Shown piece by piece: positions 45,411-54,723 of a stretch of DNA of 64,000 nt. A model generated the notes under the pieces. The model was given only the letters and a program-made list of their open reading frames with translations, ran no database searches and was not told where the DNA came from. A program made the translations under genes and the position numbers. Origin of the DNA: Pseudomonas mandelii (GTDB lineage: Bacteria > Pseudomonadota > Gammaproteobacteria > Pseudomonadales > Pseudomonadaceae); assembly GCF_006438925.1 (NCBI RefSeq), contig NZ_RCZA01000011.1, positions 147,699-211,698 on the forward strand, given 5' to 3'. Position 1 is the stretch's first letter, and each line of letters starts with the position of its first letter.

Positions 45411-46463
45411 TTATTGCACGACCACCTTTTGCGCAACTTCGGGCAACAGGCAGCCTTTGGCCATCCACTGACAATCCCGGTCCCAACGATAACCGGTTTC
45501 CAGGTTACCTCGATCGTCATAGTAGGTCAGCCGCAATTGGCTGGGATTCAAATCAAGTTTGGCAAAACCGGCATGTGCGCTGGCAAACGAGGTGTCCTGC
45601 GCTGCGGCGCCAACGGCGTAGAGTTTCTGCCCCCCGGCCCCGGAAACCACCCAGGCTGGCTCGGCCGCGCGCAGCAGCAGTTGCTGATTGTGGTCGTGCC
45701 CGGCGAGGAACACGTCGACTTTGTTGCGTTCCAGTGCGGGCAACAACAGGTTGACCAGTTCACCGTCCTCACCATGCTGTCCATGATTGCGGACCGGGTG
45801 ATGGGCCGCCGCAATACGCCATACCGGTGCCGGTCCCGGTTGCTGGAAGGCCTGGTCAAGCATGTCGATCTGACGCTGAAAGGATTCCCGTGGCGCCGAG
45901 GTGTCGAGGAACACCATTCGCACCAACGGGCGCCCATCGACGCTGCCGAAATCCTTGACGTAGAAGTTGCTCGACATCTGCCAGCGACCCGAGCCCTTGC
46001 GCTGCCGGCCATATTCGAGTTCGACCTTTTGCGACTTGGGGTAATCGTGATTGCCCAGTACGGCGTAAAACGGCACATGACTCAGCCACTGGCCCCAATA
46101 GACGCGCTCGAATTTCATTTGCCAGCCAAGGTCGTGGGTACTGGTCAGCGGTTTGCCATAGAAGTTGTCGCCCAACAGCACGACCATGTCCAGCCGCCCG
46201 TCTCTGGCCGCGACTCGCTCCATGGCCTGACCCACTCGCCACTGTTGCAGATCGCCGCTGCCTTGGTCGCCCAAGGCAATCATCGACACGGCGGAAGGGT
46301 CCAGACCACTCAACGGAACAAACGGCGCCGGCGGCGTAAATATCCAGTAACCGACTATCGCTGCGCCAATCAGCAAGAAGATCGCGACGATGCTTAGCCT
46401 GCGAACAGCTTTTCCGGGAACAAAACGTTTTGCAGCGGGTGATGGAATGTGGGGTCGTTTCAA
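45411..46463 (-). CDS. Membrane-anchored metallophosphoesterase
   Basis: About 350 residues, with one N-terminal membrane segment (about 22-43) and a calcineurin-like domain. Metal-site motifs in order are GDQGSGD, GDNFY, GNHDY, AAHHPVRNHG and GHDHNQQ. The most likely site of action is the periplasm. The listed start is a TTG; a later GTG or ATG cannot be excluded. The substrate is unknown. It is convergent with the acetyltransferase gene. Confidence 0.8.
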   Translation of the reverse strand: MKRPHIPSPAAKRFVPGKAVRRLSIVAIFLLIGAAIVGYWIFTPPAPFVPLSGLDPSAVSMIALGDQGSGDLQQWRVGQAMERVAARDGRLDMVVLLGDNFYGKPLTSTHDLGWQMKFERVYWGQWLSHVPFYAVLGNHDYPKSQKVELEYGRQRKGSGRWQMSSNFYVKDFGSVDGRPLVRMVFLDTSAPRESFQRQIDMLDQAFQQPGPAPVWRIAAAHHPVRNHGQHGEDGELVNLLLPALERNKVDVFLAGHDHNQQLLLRAAEPAWVVSGAGGQKLYAVGAAAQDTSFASAHAGFAKLDLNPSQLRLTYYDDRGNLETGYRWDRDCQWMAKGCLLPEVAQKVVVQ

Positions 46464-46628
46464 TCAAGGGCTCACTTGGCATGGCCAGCCAGGCATTAAG
46501 GGAAAGCAAGGGTCGACATTTGCTATTAATAGATCACACCAGTTGTTCACACTTTGTTAAGAATTCGCCCCGTATACTTTTTTTAGCCCGCTTTTTTTCG
46601 GCCCCCTTTCGTCGATGGCCAGAACCTT

Positions 46629-48068
46629 ATGTCGCGTCCTGCCCCGTTGCTTTTCCTGCTTGGTTGCTTGCTGTTTTTCTTCGCCTTTGGCAACCATCAA
46701 TTGCAAGGTTCTACCGAGGCCCGGGTCGCCGGGATCGCCATGGAAATGTACCTGGATGACGACTGGGTGACGCCACGCCTGTTCGGTGAATCCTTCCTGG
46801 AGAAACCGCCCCTGAGCCTCTGGCTCGACTCCGGGGCGATCCGTGTGTTCGGTGGCACGCCGTGGACGGTGCGGCTGGCATCGGCGTTTGCCGGGTTGTT
46901 CACCGTGATGGTGTTGTACGCCATGCTGCGCCGGTTCGGCCGGCCGAAGACGATTGCCTGGACCGCCGGGATCCTGCTGGCAACCATGGCCAGTTATTGG
47001 AGCAACGTGCGCGGTGTCGGTGAGGACGCCTTGCTCGCCCTCGGCGTGACCATGGCGCTGCTGGCGTTTTTCCAGGGACAACGGCACGCCACGGTTGGCA
47101 ACGCATTGCTGTTTGCCGCGGGGATTGCCATCGCCACTTTAAGCAAAGGTGTATTGGGACTGGCGATGCCCGGGGTGGTGATCCTCGCGTTCCTGCTTGC
47201 CGAGAGCCTGATAGACAAACGCCTGAAAGTGGCCGACTGGCTACGACCAGGGCTGCTGACACTGCTAGGGCTGATCCCGCTGCTGATCTGGCTCGCTGCG
47301 CTGTACCAACGCGACGGTGCCCATGCCGTAAGCGAAGTACTGCTGACCAACAGCGTCGGCCGATTCAGCGGCTCTTTCGTCGAAGCCGGGCATTACGAAC
47401 CGTTCTACTACTACCTGGCCAAGCTGCCGGAAGCGTTCCTGCCCTGGAACATTCTGGTGTATCTGGGGTTGTGGCACTTTCGCAAAAGCCTGATAGCCAA
47501 CCGTTATTTGCTGTTTTTTACCCTGTGGATACTGGCGCAGTTCGTCGTGCTGACGCTGGCCTCGAGCAAGCGCACCGTGTACTTGATGTCGATGACGCCC
47601 GCCGCCGCCGTGATTGCGGCGGAGTATGCCCACGTCCTGCTCCAAAGACTGAAGGCCCGTGAAGGCGCCTCGAGCCTGATCGGCCGTATTGCCCGGCACC
47701 GACAAGGTGTGGCCGCCGGTTTGCTCACGGTGGTGATCGCCAGTTACCTGGCCGCCGCGCAATGGGCAATGCCCAGGGCCGACGTCGAGCTGTCCTTCCT
47801 GCCACTGACCGAACACATTCAGACGCTACAGGCCAAAGGGCAGCAAGTCGCGCTGTTCCAGGCCAATGAACGGCTAGGCGGTGCCACCGTGTTCTACACC
47901 CAACGGGTGATCAAGGGACTGGACACCGAGGCGCAGCTGCATGAGTTTTTAAAGGCGTCCCCGAGCAATGTGGCGGTGATGCCGGGTGAGAGCGAACCGG
48001 CCGCTCCGTTGAAGGTGCTGAAGATCATGATGGTGGGGCGTCAGGCGTATTACTTCGTCGGAGAGTGA
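46629..48068 (+). CDS. ArnT-like/PMT-family glycosyltransferase
   Basis: 479 residues, multi-spanning, with the GT-C features STEARVAGIAMEM (an acidic catalytic residue in the first periplasmic loop) and FGESFLEKPPLSLWLDS. It resembles ArnT, which moves aminoarabinose from undecaprenyl phosphate to lipid A, but is shorter than the usual ArnT of about 550 residues. The sugar and acceptor are unknown. It neighbours two envelope phosphatase genes on the opposite strand. Confidence 0.82.
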   Translation: MSRPAPLLFLLGCLLFFFAFGNHQLQGSTEARVAGIAMEMYLDDDWVTPRLFGESFLEKPPLSLWLDSGAIRVFGGTPWTVRLASAFAGLFTVMVLYAMLRRFGRPKTIAWTAGILLATMASYWSNVRGVGEDALLALGVTMALLAFFQGQRHATVGNALLFAAGIAIATLSKGVLGLAMPGVVILAFLLAESLIDKRLKVADWLRPGLLTLLGLIPLLIWLAALYQRDGAHAVSEVLLTNSVGRFSGSFVEAGHYEPFYYYLAKLPEAFLPWNILVYLGLWHFRKSLIANRYLLFFTLWILAQFVVLTLASSKRTVYLMSMTPAAAVIAAEYAHVLLQRLKAREGASSLIGRIARHRQGVAAGLLTVVIASYLAAAQWAMPRADVELSFLPLTEHIQTLQAKGQQVALFQANERLGGATVFYTQRVIKGLDTEAQLHEFLKASPSNVAVMPGESEPAAPLKVLKIMMVGRQAYYFVGE

Positions 48069-48133
48069 ACCCTCTGCCGGCGGTTCAGTCACACCGAAGG
48101 CCATCTCCCAGCCACCGCTCCACGGGACAGACA

Positions 48134-48174
48134 ATAAAAAACCCGCCCCCCTCTTCAGGGTTGGCGGGTTTTGT
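48134..48174. terminator. Bidirectional terminator between the glycosyltransferase and PAP2 genes
   Basis: ACCCGCC/GGCGGGT stem with a preceding A run and a following TTTTG, between convergent genes. Confidence 0.75.
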
Positions 48175-48191
48175 CGTTCAAGTCTTTTGAA

Positions 48192-49025
48192 TCAGCTAGC
48201 CGTCTGCGTCTGAGCAACGCTTTCAGGCCGCTCATGCGCTTGCAGCACCGGCTGCTCCAGCCGCGCCCGCCCATAGAACGCCAGGGCTGTCAGCAAACAC
48301 GCCAGCCATACGAAAATCCCGGCCCACAAGGTGTGGGACATGTAGTGCCAGCCTTGCAGAACCCGCGTCGTGCCGTAGACAAAACCGAGCAGCAGCGAGC
48401 CGTACATGACCGCTTTGGAATAGCGCCAGCGGTAGCGGCGCGCCACGAAGTACAGCGCCAGCATGGTGAAACCGCCCGAGGCGTGCCCGCCCGGCCAGCA
48501 GCGACCCTTGCCGGCGACTTTCAGCAGATCGAAATTCTGATACCACTCCTTATGCTCGATTTTCCCCGCGTATTGGGTCGTTTCGACCGGGCAATACACG
48601 CTGGTGTGGCCCTTGAGGTAGTGGATCACACCGGTGCTGATGGAGAACGCGAGCACCACGTAGAGGAAGTCCCGGCGGTGCTTGCTGGCGAACCGAAGCA
48701 CCGGCGCGACCTTGATTTTTTCCAGGAACGCGATGATTTTCGAGTGCTTTTCTGCCTTCAGGCGTGGCCAGAGAAACGACAGCAAGGCGCCGATGATCGC
48801 TATCTCACCGGTCCAGTTCGGAATGATGCGCGCCCATTTATGGGTGATCTTTTCGAACAGATAAATATGATCCAGGGGAAACGTCTTGGTGATCGGGTCA
48901 TAAAAAAGATCATTGAACGCGATGTCGATTTTGGTCAGGTCGAACAGCAGGAAAACCACGGCCGCACAGGCCAGCGGAATGCCGAAGTTCGCCCAGTAAA
49001 AGCGGTAGCGGGAAGCAGTGAGCAT
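48192..49025 (-). CDS. PAP2-family membrane phosphatase
   Basis: 277 residues with about six membrane segments. The catalytic PAP2 motifs are KGHTSVYCPVETT, CWPGGHASGGF and TRVLQGWHYMSHT. The family dephosphorylates lipid A, undecaprenyl pyrophosphate or phospholipids at the outer face of the inner membrane; which one cannot be read here. It is followed on the same strand by nothing nearer than the convergent glycosyltransferase, and preceded by an Ais-like phosphatase gene. Confidence 0.88.
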   Translation of the reverse strand: MLTASRYRFYWANFGIPLACAAVVFLLFDLTKIDIAFNDLFYDPITKTFPLDHIYLFEKITHKWARIIPNWTGEIAIIGALLSFLWPRLKAEKHSKIIAFLEKIKVAPVLRFASKHRRDFLYVVLAFSISTGVIHYLKGHTSVYCPVETTQYAGKIEHKEWYQNFDLLKVAGKGRCWPGGHASGGFTMLALYFVARRYRWRYSKAVMYGSLLLGFVYGTTRVLQGWHYMSHTLWAGIFVWLACLLTALAFYGRARLEQPVLQAHERPESVAQTQTAS

Positions 49026-49058
49026 GGTGTGTCCTGATCCAGAGAGATGATTAAAAAC

Positions 49059-49751
49059 TCATTCGGTGGTCACCGAGTGCCAATCCGAGGCTTCGATGAA
49101 GCCGAGCATGTGCGGCGCCTGAGGCGTTTCGGCAGAAATAAACAAGGAAGCACCATAACCGAGAGTGGAAGCCGGTAATTTGAGGTCTTTCTCAAGTTGC
49201 GACATGCATTCGCTGTGGGTCACCAGAATCAGGTTTCGCCCGGCCACCTTGTGCGCCAGAGTGTCACGCAGCATGCTGCCCTTGCAATTGATCAACCATT
49301 CTTCACCGACTCCGACCTTGTTGAACATGTAGCCAGCGGTCTGCGCTGTACGGATCATGGGGCTGTTGTAGATGTCGGCCCTGCTCAGTCCCAGTTGCTC
49401 GAACTGTGCACCGACCCCCACCGCGACGCTGCGAGCGCGAGCGGTAATGCCATCGTTACCACTCAGACAGGCGGCGCTGGAATGATCGCAGCGTTCGACG
49501 TGACGCACCAGCACGATTACGTTGCCCTTGACCCAATCGGCCGCCAACGCCCGGGCGCCGGCCACATTGCCATGGGCCAGGTCCGGTACAGCGGCCGGCT
49601 GCAACAGCCACACCGTCAGAGGAATCACCAACAGCGCCGAGGCGAGCACGACAGCCGCATTGCGATAGCGGGCAAAACGGCTCAGATCAATCGAGCGTTT
49701 TACCCCGAACAGACTCAGTCTCAATACCACATCAAACCGCCTCTCAGGCAC
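49059..49751 (-). CDS. Histidine phosphatase, Ais-like
   Basis: About 230 residues with one N-terminal membrane segment (about 32-50) and a phosphoglycerate-mutase-type domain. The phosphohistidine motif is VLVRHVERCD near residue 83, and a second catalytic His lies in LVTHSECMSQ. It resembles Ais/PmrG-type enzymes that remove LPS core heptose phosphates, which fits the neighbouring glycosyltransferase and PAP2 genes. The start is a GTG and uncertain. Confidence 0.78.
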   Translation of the reverse strand: MPERRFDVVLRLSLFGVKRSIDLSRFARYRNAAVVLASALLVIPLTVWLLQPAAVPDLAHGNVAGARALAADWVKGNVIVLVRHVERCDHSSAACLSGNDGITARARSVAVGVGAQFEQLGLSRADIYNSPMIRTAQTAGYMFNKVGVGEEWLINCKGSMLRDTLAHKVAGRNLILVTHSECMSQLEKDLKLPASTLGYGASLFISAETPQAPHMLGFIEASDWHSVTTE

Positions 49752-49990
49752 GCATCACTTTCTTCGGTGCGGCGAGAGTAAGGAGGCTGGCGTCGGCAGT
49801 CGGTGAAACGCATGTGAAAAAAAGCTTAAGACCTGCACAAAAGCCTTGTTACACATCGGTCCCGCAAAAACCATTCAGCTCTCGCAATGGCTGCCGATAC
49901 AGTCCTGCTACACACCTTGCTGGCGACCAAAAACAACAATCTTCCAGCCAACCGACGATCTAGAAGCACAACGTTCCTGGAGGACTTTTG

Positions 49991-51910
49991 ATGAATAGCT
50001 GGTTCGGCAATATCAGCGTGAACATGAAGCTGGGCCTGGGGTTCGGCCTGGTCCTGGCCCTGACCTGCGTCCTCGCCCTGACCGGCTGGACGAGCCTGGG
50101 CGGATTGATTGACCGCAGCAACTGGATGAGCGACATCACCCAGCTCAATGCCGGCCTGACCAAGCTGCGTGTGGTTCGCCTGCAATACATGCTGACCAAC
50201 GGCGACGAAACCGCCGCACAGAACGTCCAGACCACGCTCGAGGCGTTTTCCGCTCAGCAACAAGCGCTGCTGGTGAAATTCAAGAGCCCGGAAAACCTCA
50301 AGCTGCTCAAAGAGCAAGGCGCCGTCATCGACGCCTACAAGACGTCCCTGAACAAAATGCGCAGCGCGTACCGCACCGGTAACAGCGCGCGCGACGCCAT
50401 GGGCGCCAATGCCGACACCGCCAACACGCTGATCAACGCCATCAACACCCGCGTGCAGCAAATGCCTCTGAGCGACCAGCGCTTCGAACAATTCCAGGCC
50501 ATCACGGCGGCCAAGGAAGCCTTCTTGCTGGCCCGCTACGAAGTGCGCGGCTACACCGCGACCACCAACGCCGAGACCGAGCAAAAAGCCGTCGGCCAAC
50601 TGGACGTGGCGATCGCCAGCCTTACCCCCCTCAACGTGCATTTCGCCGACACCCAGCAAGACGCCCTGCGTCAGCTGGAAACCGCACTGACCAACTACCG
50701 CAGCGCCTTGCAGGCTTATAAAGCGGCGAACAGCGATGCAGTGCAGGCGCGCAAGGAAATGACCGACCAGGGCGCCGCTATCGTAACCCTGAGCGAGCAG
50801 CTGTATCAGATCCAGCTCGACCGCCGTGACGCCGAAAGCGCTCAGGCTCGCACGCTGCAGCTGATCAGCACCTTGCTGGCGTTGCTGGTGGGCATCATTG
50901 CTGCCGTGATCATCACCCGTCAGATTACCGGCCCGCTGCGCGACACCTTGGCCGTGGTTGAACGCATCGCCAGCGGCGACCTGTCCCAGGACGTCAAAGT
51001 GACTCGCCGCGACGAACTCGGCGTGTTGCAACAAGGCATCGCTCGCATGGGTGTAACCCTGCGCGACTTGATCAGCGGCATCCGCGACGGTGTCACCCAG
51101 ATCGCCAGTGCTGCCGAAGAACTATCCGCGGTGACCGAGCAAACCAGCGCCGGGGTCAACAGCCAAAAGATCGAAACCGATCAAGTGGCGACCGCCATGC
51201 ACGAGATGACTGCCACCGTGCAGGAAGTTGCGCGCAACGCCGAAGAAGCCTCCCAGGCGGCCGCCGCTGCTGACGGCGAAGCCCGCGAAGGCGATAAGGT
51301 TGTCAACGAAGCCATCGCCCAGATCGAACGCCTGGCCACTGAAGTGGCGCGCTCCACCGAAGCCATGAGCGTGCTGCAACAGGAAAGCGACAAGATCGGC
51401 AGCGTCATGGACGTGATCAAGGCCGTGGCCGAACAGACCAACCTGCTGGCGCTCAACGCCGCCATCGAAGCCGCCCGTGCCGGTGAAGCCGGTCGTGGCT
51501 TTGCCGTGGTTGCCGACGAAGTCCGTGGCCTGGCTCAGCGAACGCAGAAATCCACCGAAGAAATCGAAGGCCTGGTGGCCGGTCTGCAGAACGGCACACA
51601 ACAAGTGTCCGCCGTGATGAACAACAGCCGCGCCCTGACCGACAGCAGCGTTGCGCTGACCCGCAAGGCTGGCGTGTCACTGGAAAACATCACCCGCACG
51701 GTGTCCAACATCCAGTCGATGAACCAGCAGATCGCTGCCGCCGCCGAACAGCAAAGCGCCGTGGCCGAAGAGATCAGCCGCAGCATCATCAACGTGCGCG
51801 ACGTGTCCGAACAGACTGCCGCCGCCAGCGATGAAACCGCTGCGTCCAGTGTTGAACTGGCGCGGTTGGGCAATCAGTTGCAGATGATGGTTAGCCACTT
51901 CAGGGTTTAA
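49991..51910 (+). CDS. Methyl-accepting chemotaxis protein with helical bimodular-type sensor
   Basis: 639 residues, starting MNSWFGNISVNMKLG after a GGAGGA site. The first membrane segment (about 12-33) is followed by an all-helical periplasmic domain of about 250 residues (33-285). That size and helix content suit the HBM sensor, which in known receptors binds organic acids. A second membrane segment (about 295-315), HAMP domain and cytoplasmic signalling hairpin follow, with the tip EQTNLLALNAAIEAARAGE near residue 480. The ligand is unknown. Confidence 0.93.
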   Translation: MNSWFGNISVNMKLGLGFGLVLALTCVLALTGWTSLGGLIDRSNWMSDITQLNAGLTKLRVVRLQYMLTNGDETAAQNVQTTLEAFSAQQQALLVKFKSPENLKLLKEQGAVIDAYKTSLNKMRSAYRTGNSARDAMGANADTANTLINAINTRVQQMPLSDQRFEQFQAITAAKEAFLLARYEVRGYTATTNAETEQKAVGQLDVAIASLTPLNVHFADTQQDALRQLETALTNYRSALQAYKAANSDAVQARKEMTDQGAAIVTLSEQLYQIQLDRRDAESAQARTLQLISTLLALLVGIIAAVIITRQITGPLRDTLAVVERIASGDLSQDVKVTRRDELGVLQQGIARMGVTLRDLISGIRDGVTQIASAAEELSAVTEQTSAGVNSQKIETDQVATAMHEMTATVQEVARNAEEASQAAAAADGEAREGDKVVNEAIAQIERLATEVARSTEAMSVLQQESDKIGSVMDVIKAVAEQTNLLALNAAIEAARAGEAGRGFAVVADEVRGLAQRTQKSTEEIEGLVAGLQNGTQQVSAVMNNSRALTDSSVALTRKAGVSLENITRTVSNIQSMNQQIAAAAEQQSAVAEEISRSIINVRDVSEQTAAASDETAASSVELARLGNQLQMMVSHFRV

Positions 51911-51932
51911 CCCTCACCCCTATGACTCATAT

Positions 51933-51970
51933 TTGCCAAGGCTCCCACGCAAGGTGGGAGCCATTGGCAA
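51933..51970 (+). terminator. Long hairpin after the chemoreceptor gene
   Basis: TTGCCAAGGCTCCCAC pairs with GTGGGAGCCATTGGCAA with a single bulge around a five-base loop, 22 bases after the stop codon. It lacks a T run. It separates the receptor from the toxin operon; no gene is seen in 51971-52141, which should hold the toxin promoter. Confidence 0.6.
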
Positions 51971-52141
51971 CCAGCCTGCCATCGGCATCTGCCTGAAAAA
52001 CCTGCATCCCTCCCCTAAGAACCCGCACGAAAAATCGTCTTTTCATACGGATCAATCTCAGTCCTCCTATCTCCCCGTGCTGCTAGCTTCTGTAGTTTCT
52101 TCTGACCGGAACACTCTGTTCGATCAGGAGATACACAACAC

Positions 52142-54688
52142 ATGGACGATAACGACGCCCTTCTGTACCCACTCGTTGACCCTACTTCCAGCGAAGACGG
52201 AACAAACACCGAATTCAAAACAGCTATGCAGAATATGCAGATTGACTCGGTGTTCGACATCGTCAGCATGTCGCCGGAAGATTTTGCTAATGCGCTAGCA
52301 CTGCACAGCGCTGCCGATGCACAGCAGATCTATGACAACGCGGTTGCATGTGCACACATGATTAATCGTCTGTATTACGAGCAGCAGGTATCGTCCGACG
52401 ACGTTATACAGCGTAACCGACGAAACGCAGATTCCGAACAGGCATCCGTACCCATCACCTATCAATCGCTGTTCAAGGAAAACTGGGACCAGTTTTGCCA
52501 TGAAGGCAATATAGCGGCCAACAACTCTCCCGCGGCCTATCTGAGGGCGCTGTATCGGTTTTCCCTTGAGCTGGAAAAATCGTCTACACACTCAGACAAA
52601 ATCACCTTGGAACAACGCCGCCCTGATATCCCGGCATTAATGCTGGACGCACAAAGCACTTTCGTTGAACGCCCGATGCTGAGCATCGTCAACGACACCT
52701 TGAAGACTCATATCCAACAACATCTGGATAAAACCAACAACAAAAAGACCGTTCAAGAGGTATTGGCCAGCGAGCACTATCCGCTTCAGTTGCCCTACGA
52801 TTTACATCACCACAAATGCCTGCTCGCGTTGGGCGATGATAAGCCGGCGCTGGGTGAGTTTAATTATCGGGTCAGTCTTGAACTGCCGTTCTCGGGAGTA
52901 AATTCGACTTATGGAGGAACTTCGAGAACGCGAGCCGAGTCTCAAAAACTGCTATCAGGTTTAAGTCCGGAACAACAGAAACTGCTCACCGCGCCGTACG
53001 GTGACGATGTGGCATGGAATGCCTACGGCTCTGAAAACTACCATCTTTTGTGGAGCGTCAATAGTTTCCAGGAGTTAACCGGACTGACAGGCGATCAGAT
53101 TGAACAATTACTGGCTTACGGTAAATATTTCCCAAACGAGTCAATTCATAACTTATGGTCCGCTCGCCATCTTTATGGCTGCCTGTACATCAATAGAAAA
53201 TCAGACGGTAAAGTTTTTGCGGCGGACCAGAAATTTTACAACTTAAACACACACCGTTTGGATCGCATGCTACGAATGATCCGACTGCACCGCTGGACAG
53301 ATATTTCCTTCGCCGAGCTTGACACTTTAACTACTAACGTCGACCTGTCGGCACCGGGCATACATCATGGCATGAACAGCAACATGTTACGGGCACTCGG
53401 CGTGTATCACTACATGAACAAGCGCTTTAGCATCAAGCCAGAAGAGTTTGCTTCGCTTTACCACAACATGCCAACTTACTCCTGCGGTGATCGCGAATCA
53501 TTGTTCGATCAGGTATTCAGTAAAACCAAACCATCCACGAGCCCTCTGATAGAAAACAATGGGAAAGACATTGATATCGACGCCCCTGAATCCCTGGCGA
53601 CACTACACTTTTTAAAAGCGGGGCTAGATTCGAGTGTCACACAGGATGACTTTCTACTTATCGCGCGACAAAGCAAGAAACACCTGACGTCATTCAAACA
53701 TGATCTCTCGAGCGCCTCTGCCATTTACCGTCAGGCACGAATCGCCCAGATGTTTGGCTTGTCACCTTCTGAATGCACAGACTTGGCACGATTGCTGGGG
53801 GGCGAAGCATTCTGTAAGTCGTTGGTGACAGGGACCATAAAGGCGGAAAGCAGTTCCGAAAGCGACATTTTCGACGTACTGATGGCGATGGATTGGGCCG
53901 TTGACTGGCTCAAGCAAAATAACTATTCGGTCAAGCAATGGTGCCGCTTACTCGATAAAACCCAGGACGAACTGGCGTTGAACCCGACACTGGAAGATCA
54001 AATTAAAACCGTTCAAAACAGTCCGCATGACACGGATGAGAAAAAAGTTTTTCTGGTGCAAAAACTTCTGCACGATGTGGCCGCTCTTTCCAGGGAACAA
54101 GTCCCGTGCGCGATGAAATTGGCCGAGACTTCCGAAGTCGCGATTTTCGATGAAATGACTCCGCAGACGTTCGTCTCCGGGAAAAAACCACGGTTATTCG
54201 CAAGCGCACTGCGCGCTACCGAGGCAATACAGGCGCTGTTGATAAGCAATGCCTCATTACTGAAATTGCTGAATAACCCGGCATGGCTTGCACACGGCAA
54301 CTACGGGACACTGACGCCCCATACGCTGTATCTGCTTGATCGATTCAGTACTTGCACCCACCACCATGTACAAGCAGAAACCAGGCTTCTGAACTACCTA
54401 GAACAGGCCAATGGACAGTCGGACGCTGTGGCCATTAACAATTCCAACACCTCACTGGCTGAGCTCCTGAACTGGACGATTGAAGAGGTCGGTACCTTGA
54501 CTGCCGATTTGCCGCACCAGCGCGCCCGATCAATGGAAGAAGTGGATTGGGTCATACGCTGCAAAAAATGCTGCGAAGAGACAGGCCTGTCGGTCAACAA
54601 CCTGAAACTGGCAGCTTCGTTAAACACCGAAAAACCCACTGCAGACTGGAAAACCGTTGGGGAAGCCCTGATCGCGGCTCATTTCTGA
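52142..54688 (+). CDS. tcaA: Tc toxin TcA subunit, N-terminal half (TcaA-like)
   Basis: 848 residues without a signal peptide. It carries the VRP1/SpvA-type region of TcA proteins, with NSPAAYLRALYRFSLELEK and QRRPDIPALMLDAQ (about 130-180), YHLLWSVNSFQELTGLTGDQIEQLL (about 300-325) and MLRMIRLHRWTDISFAELDTLTTNV. This corresponds to the alpha-helical shell half of full-length TcA such as Photorhabdus TcdA1. The remaining half is encoded 35 bases downstream, as in tcaA-tcaB loci. GC content is lower than in the core genes. Confidence 0.9.
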   Translation: MDDNDALLYPLVDPTSSEDGTNTEFKTAMQNMQIDSVFDIVSMSPEDFANALALHSAADAQQIYDNAVACAHMINRLYYEQQVSSDDVIQRNRRNADSEQASVPITYQSLFKENWDQFCHEGNIAANNSPAAYLRALYRFSLELEKSSTHSDKITLEQRRPDIPALMLDAQSTFVERPMLSIVNDTLKTHIQQHLDKTNNKKTVQEVLASEHYPLQLPYDLHHHKCLLALGDDKPALGEFNYRVSLELPFSGVNSTYGGTSRTRAESQKLLSGLSPEQQKLLTAPYGDDVAWNAYGSENYHLLWSVNSFQELTGLTGDQIEQLLAYGKYFPNESIHNLWSARHLYGCLYINRKSDGKVFAADQKFYNLNTHRLDRMLRMIRLHRWTDISFAELDTLTTNVDLSAPGIHHGMNSNMLRALGVYHYMNKRFSIKPEEFASLYHNMPTYSCGDRESLFDQVFSKTKPSTSPLIENNGKDIDIDAPESLATLHFLKAGLDSSVTQDDFLLIARQSKKHLTSFKHDLSSASAIYRQARIAQMFGLSPSECTDLARLLGGEAFCKSLVTGTIKAESSSESDIFDVLMAMDWAVDWLKQNNYSVKQWCRLLDKTQDELALNPTLEDQIKTVQNSPHDTDEKKVFLVQKLLHDVAALSREQVPCAMKLAETSEVAIFDEMTPQTFVSGKKPRLFASALRATEAIQALLISNASLLKLLNNPAWLAHGNYGTLTPHTLYLLDRFSTCTHHHVQAETRLLNYLEQANGQSDAVAINNSNTSLAELLNWTIEEVGTLTADLPHQRARSMEEVDWVIRCKKCCEETGLSVNNLKLAASLNTEKPTADWKTVGEALIAAHF

Positions 54689-54723
54689 CACGCCTTTCTT
54701 TTGCAAATATTCAAGGATTGAAT

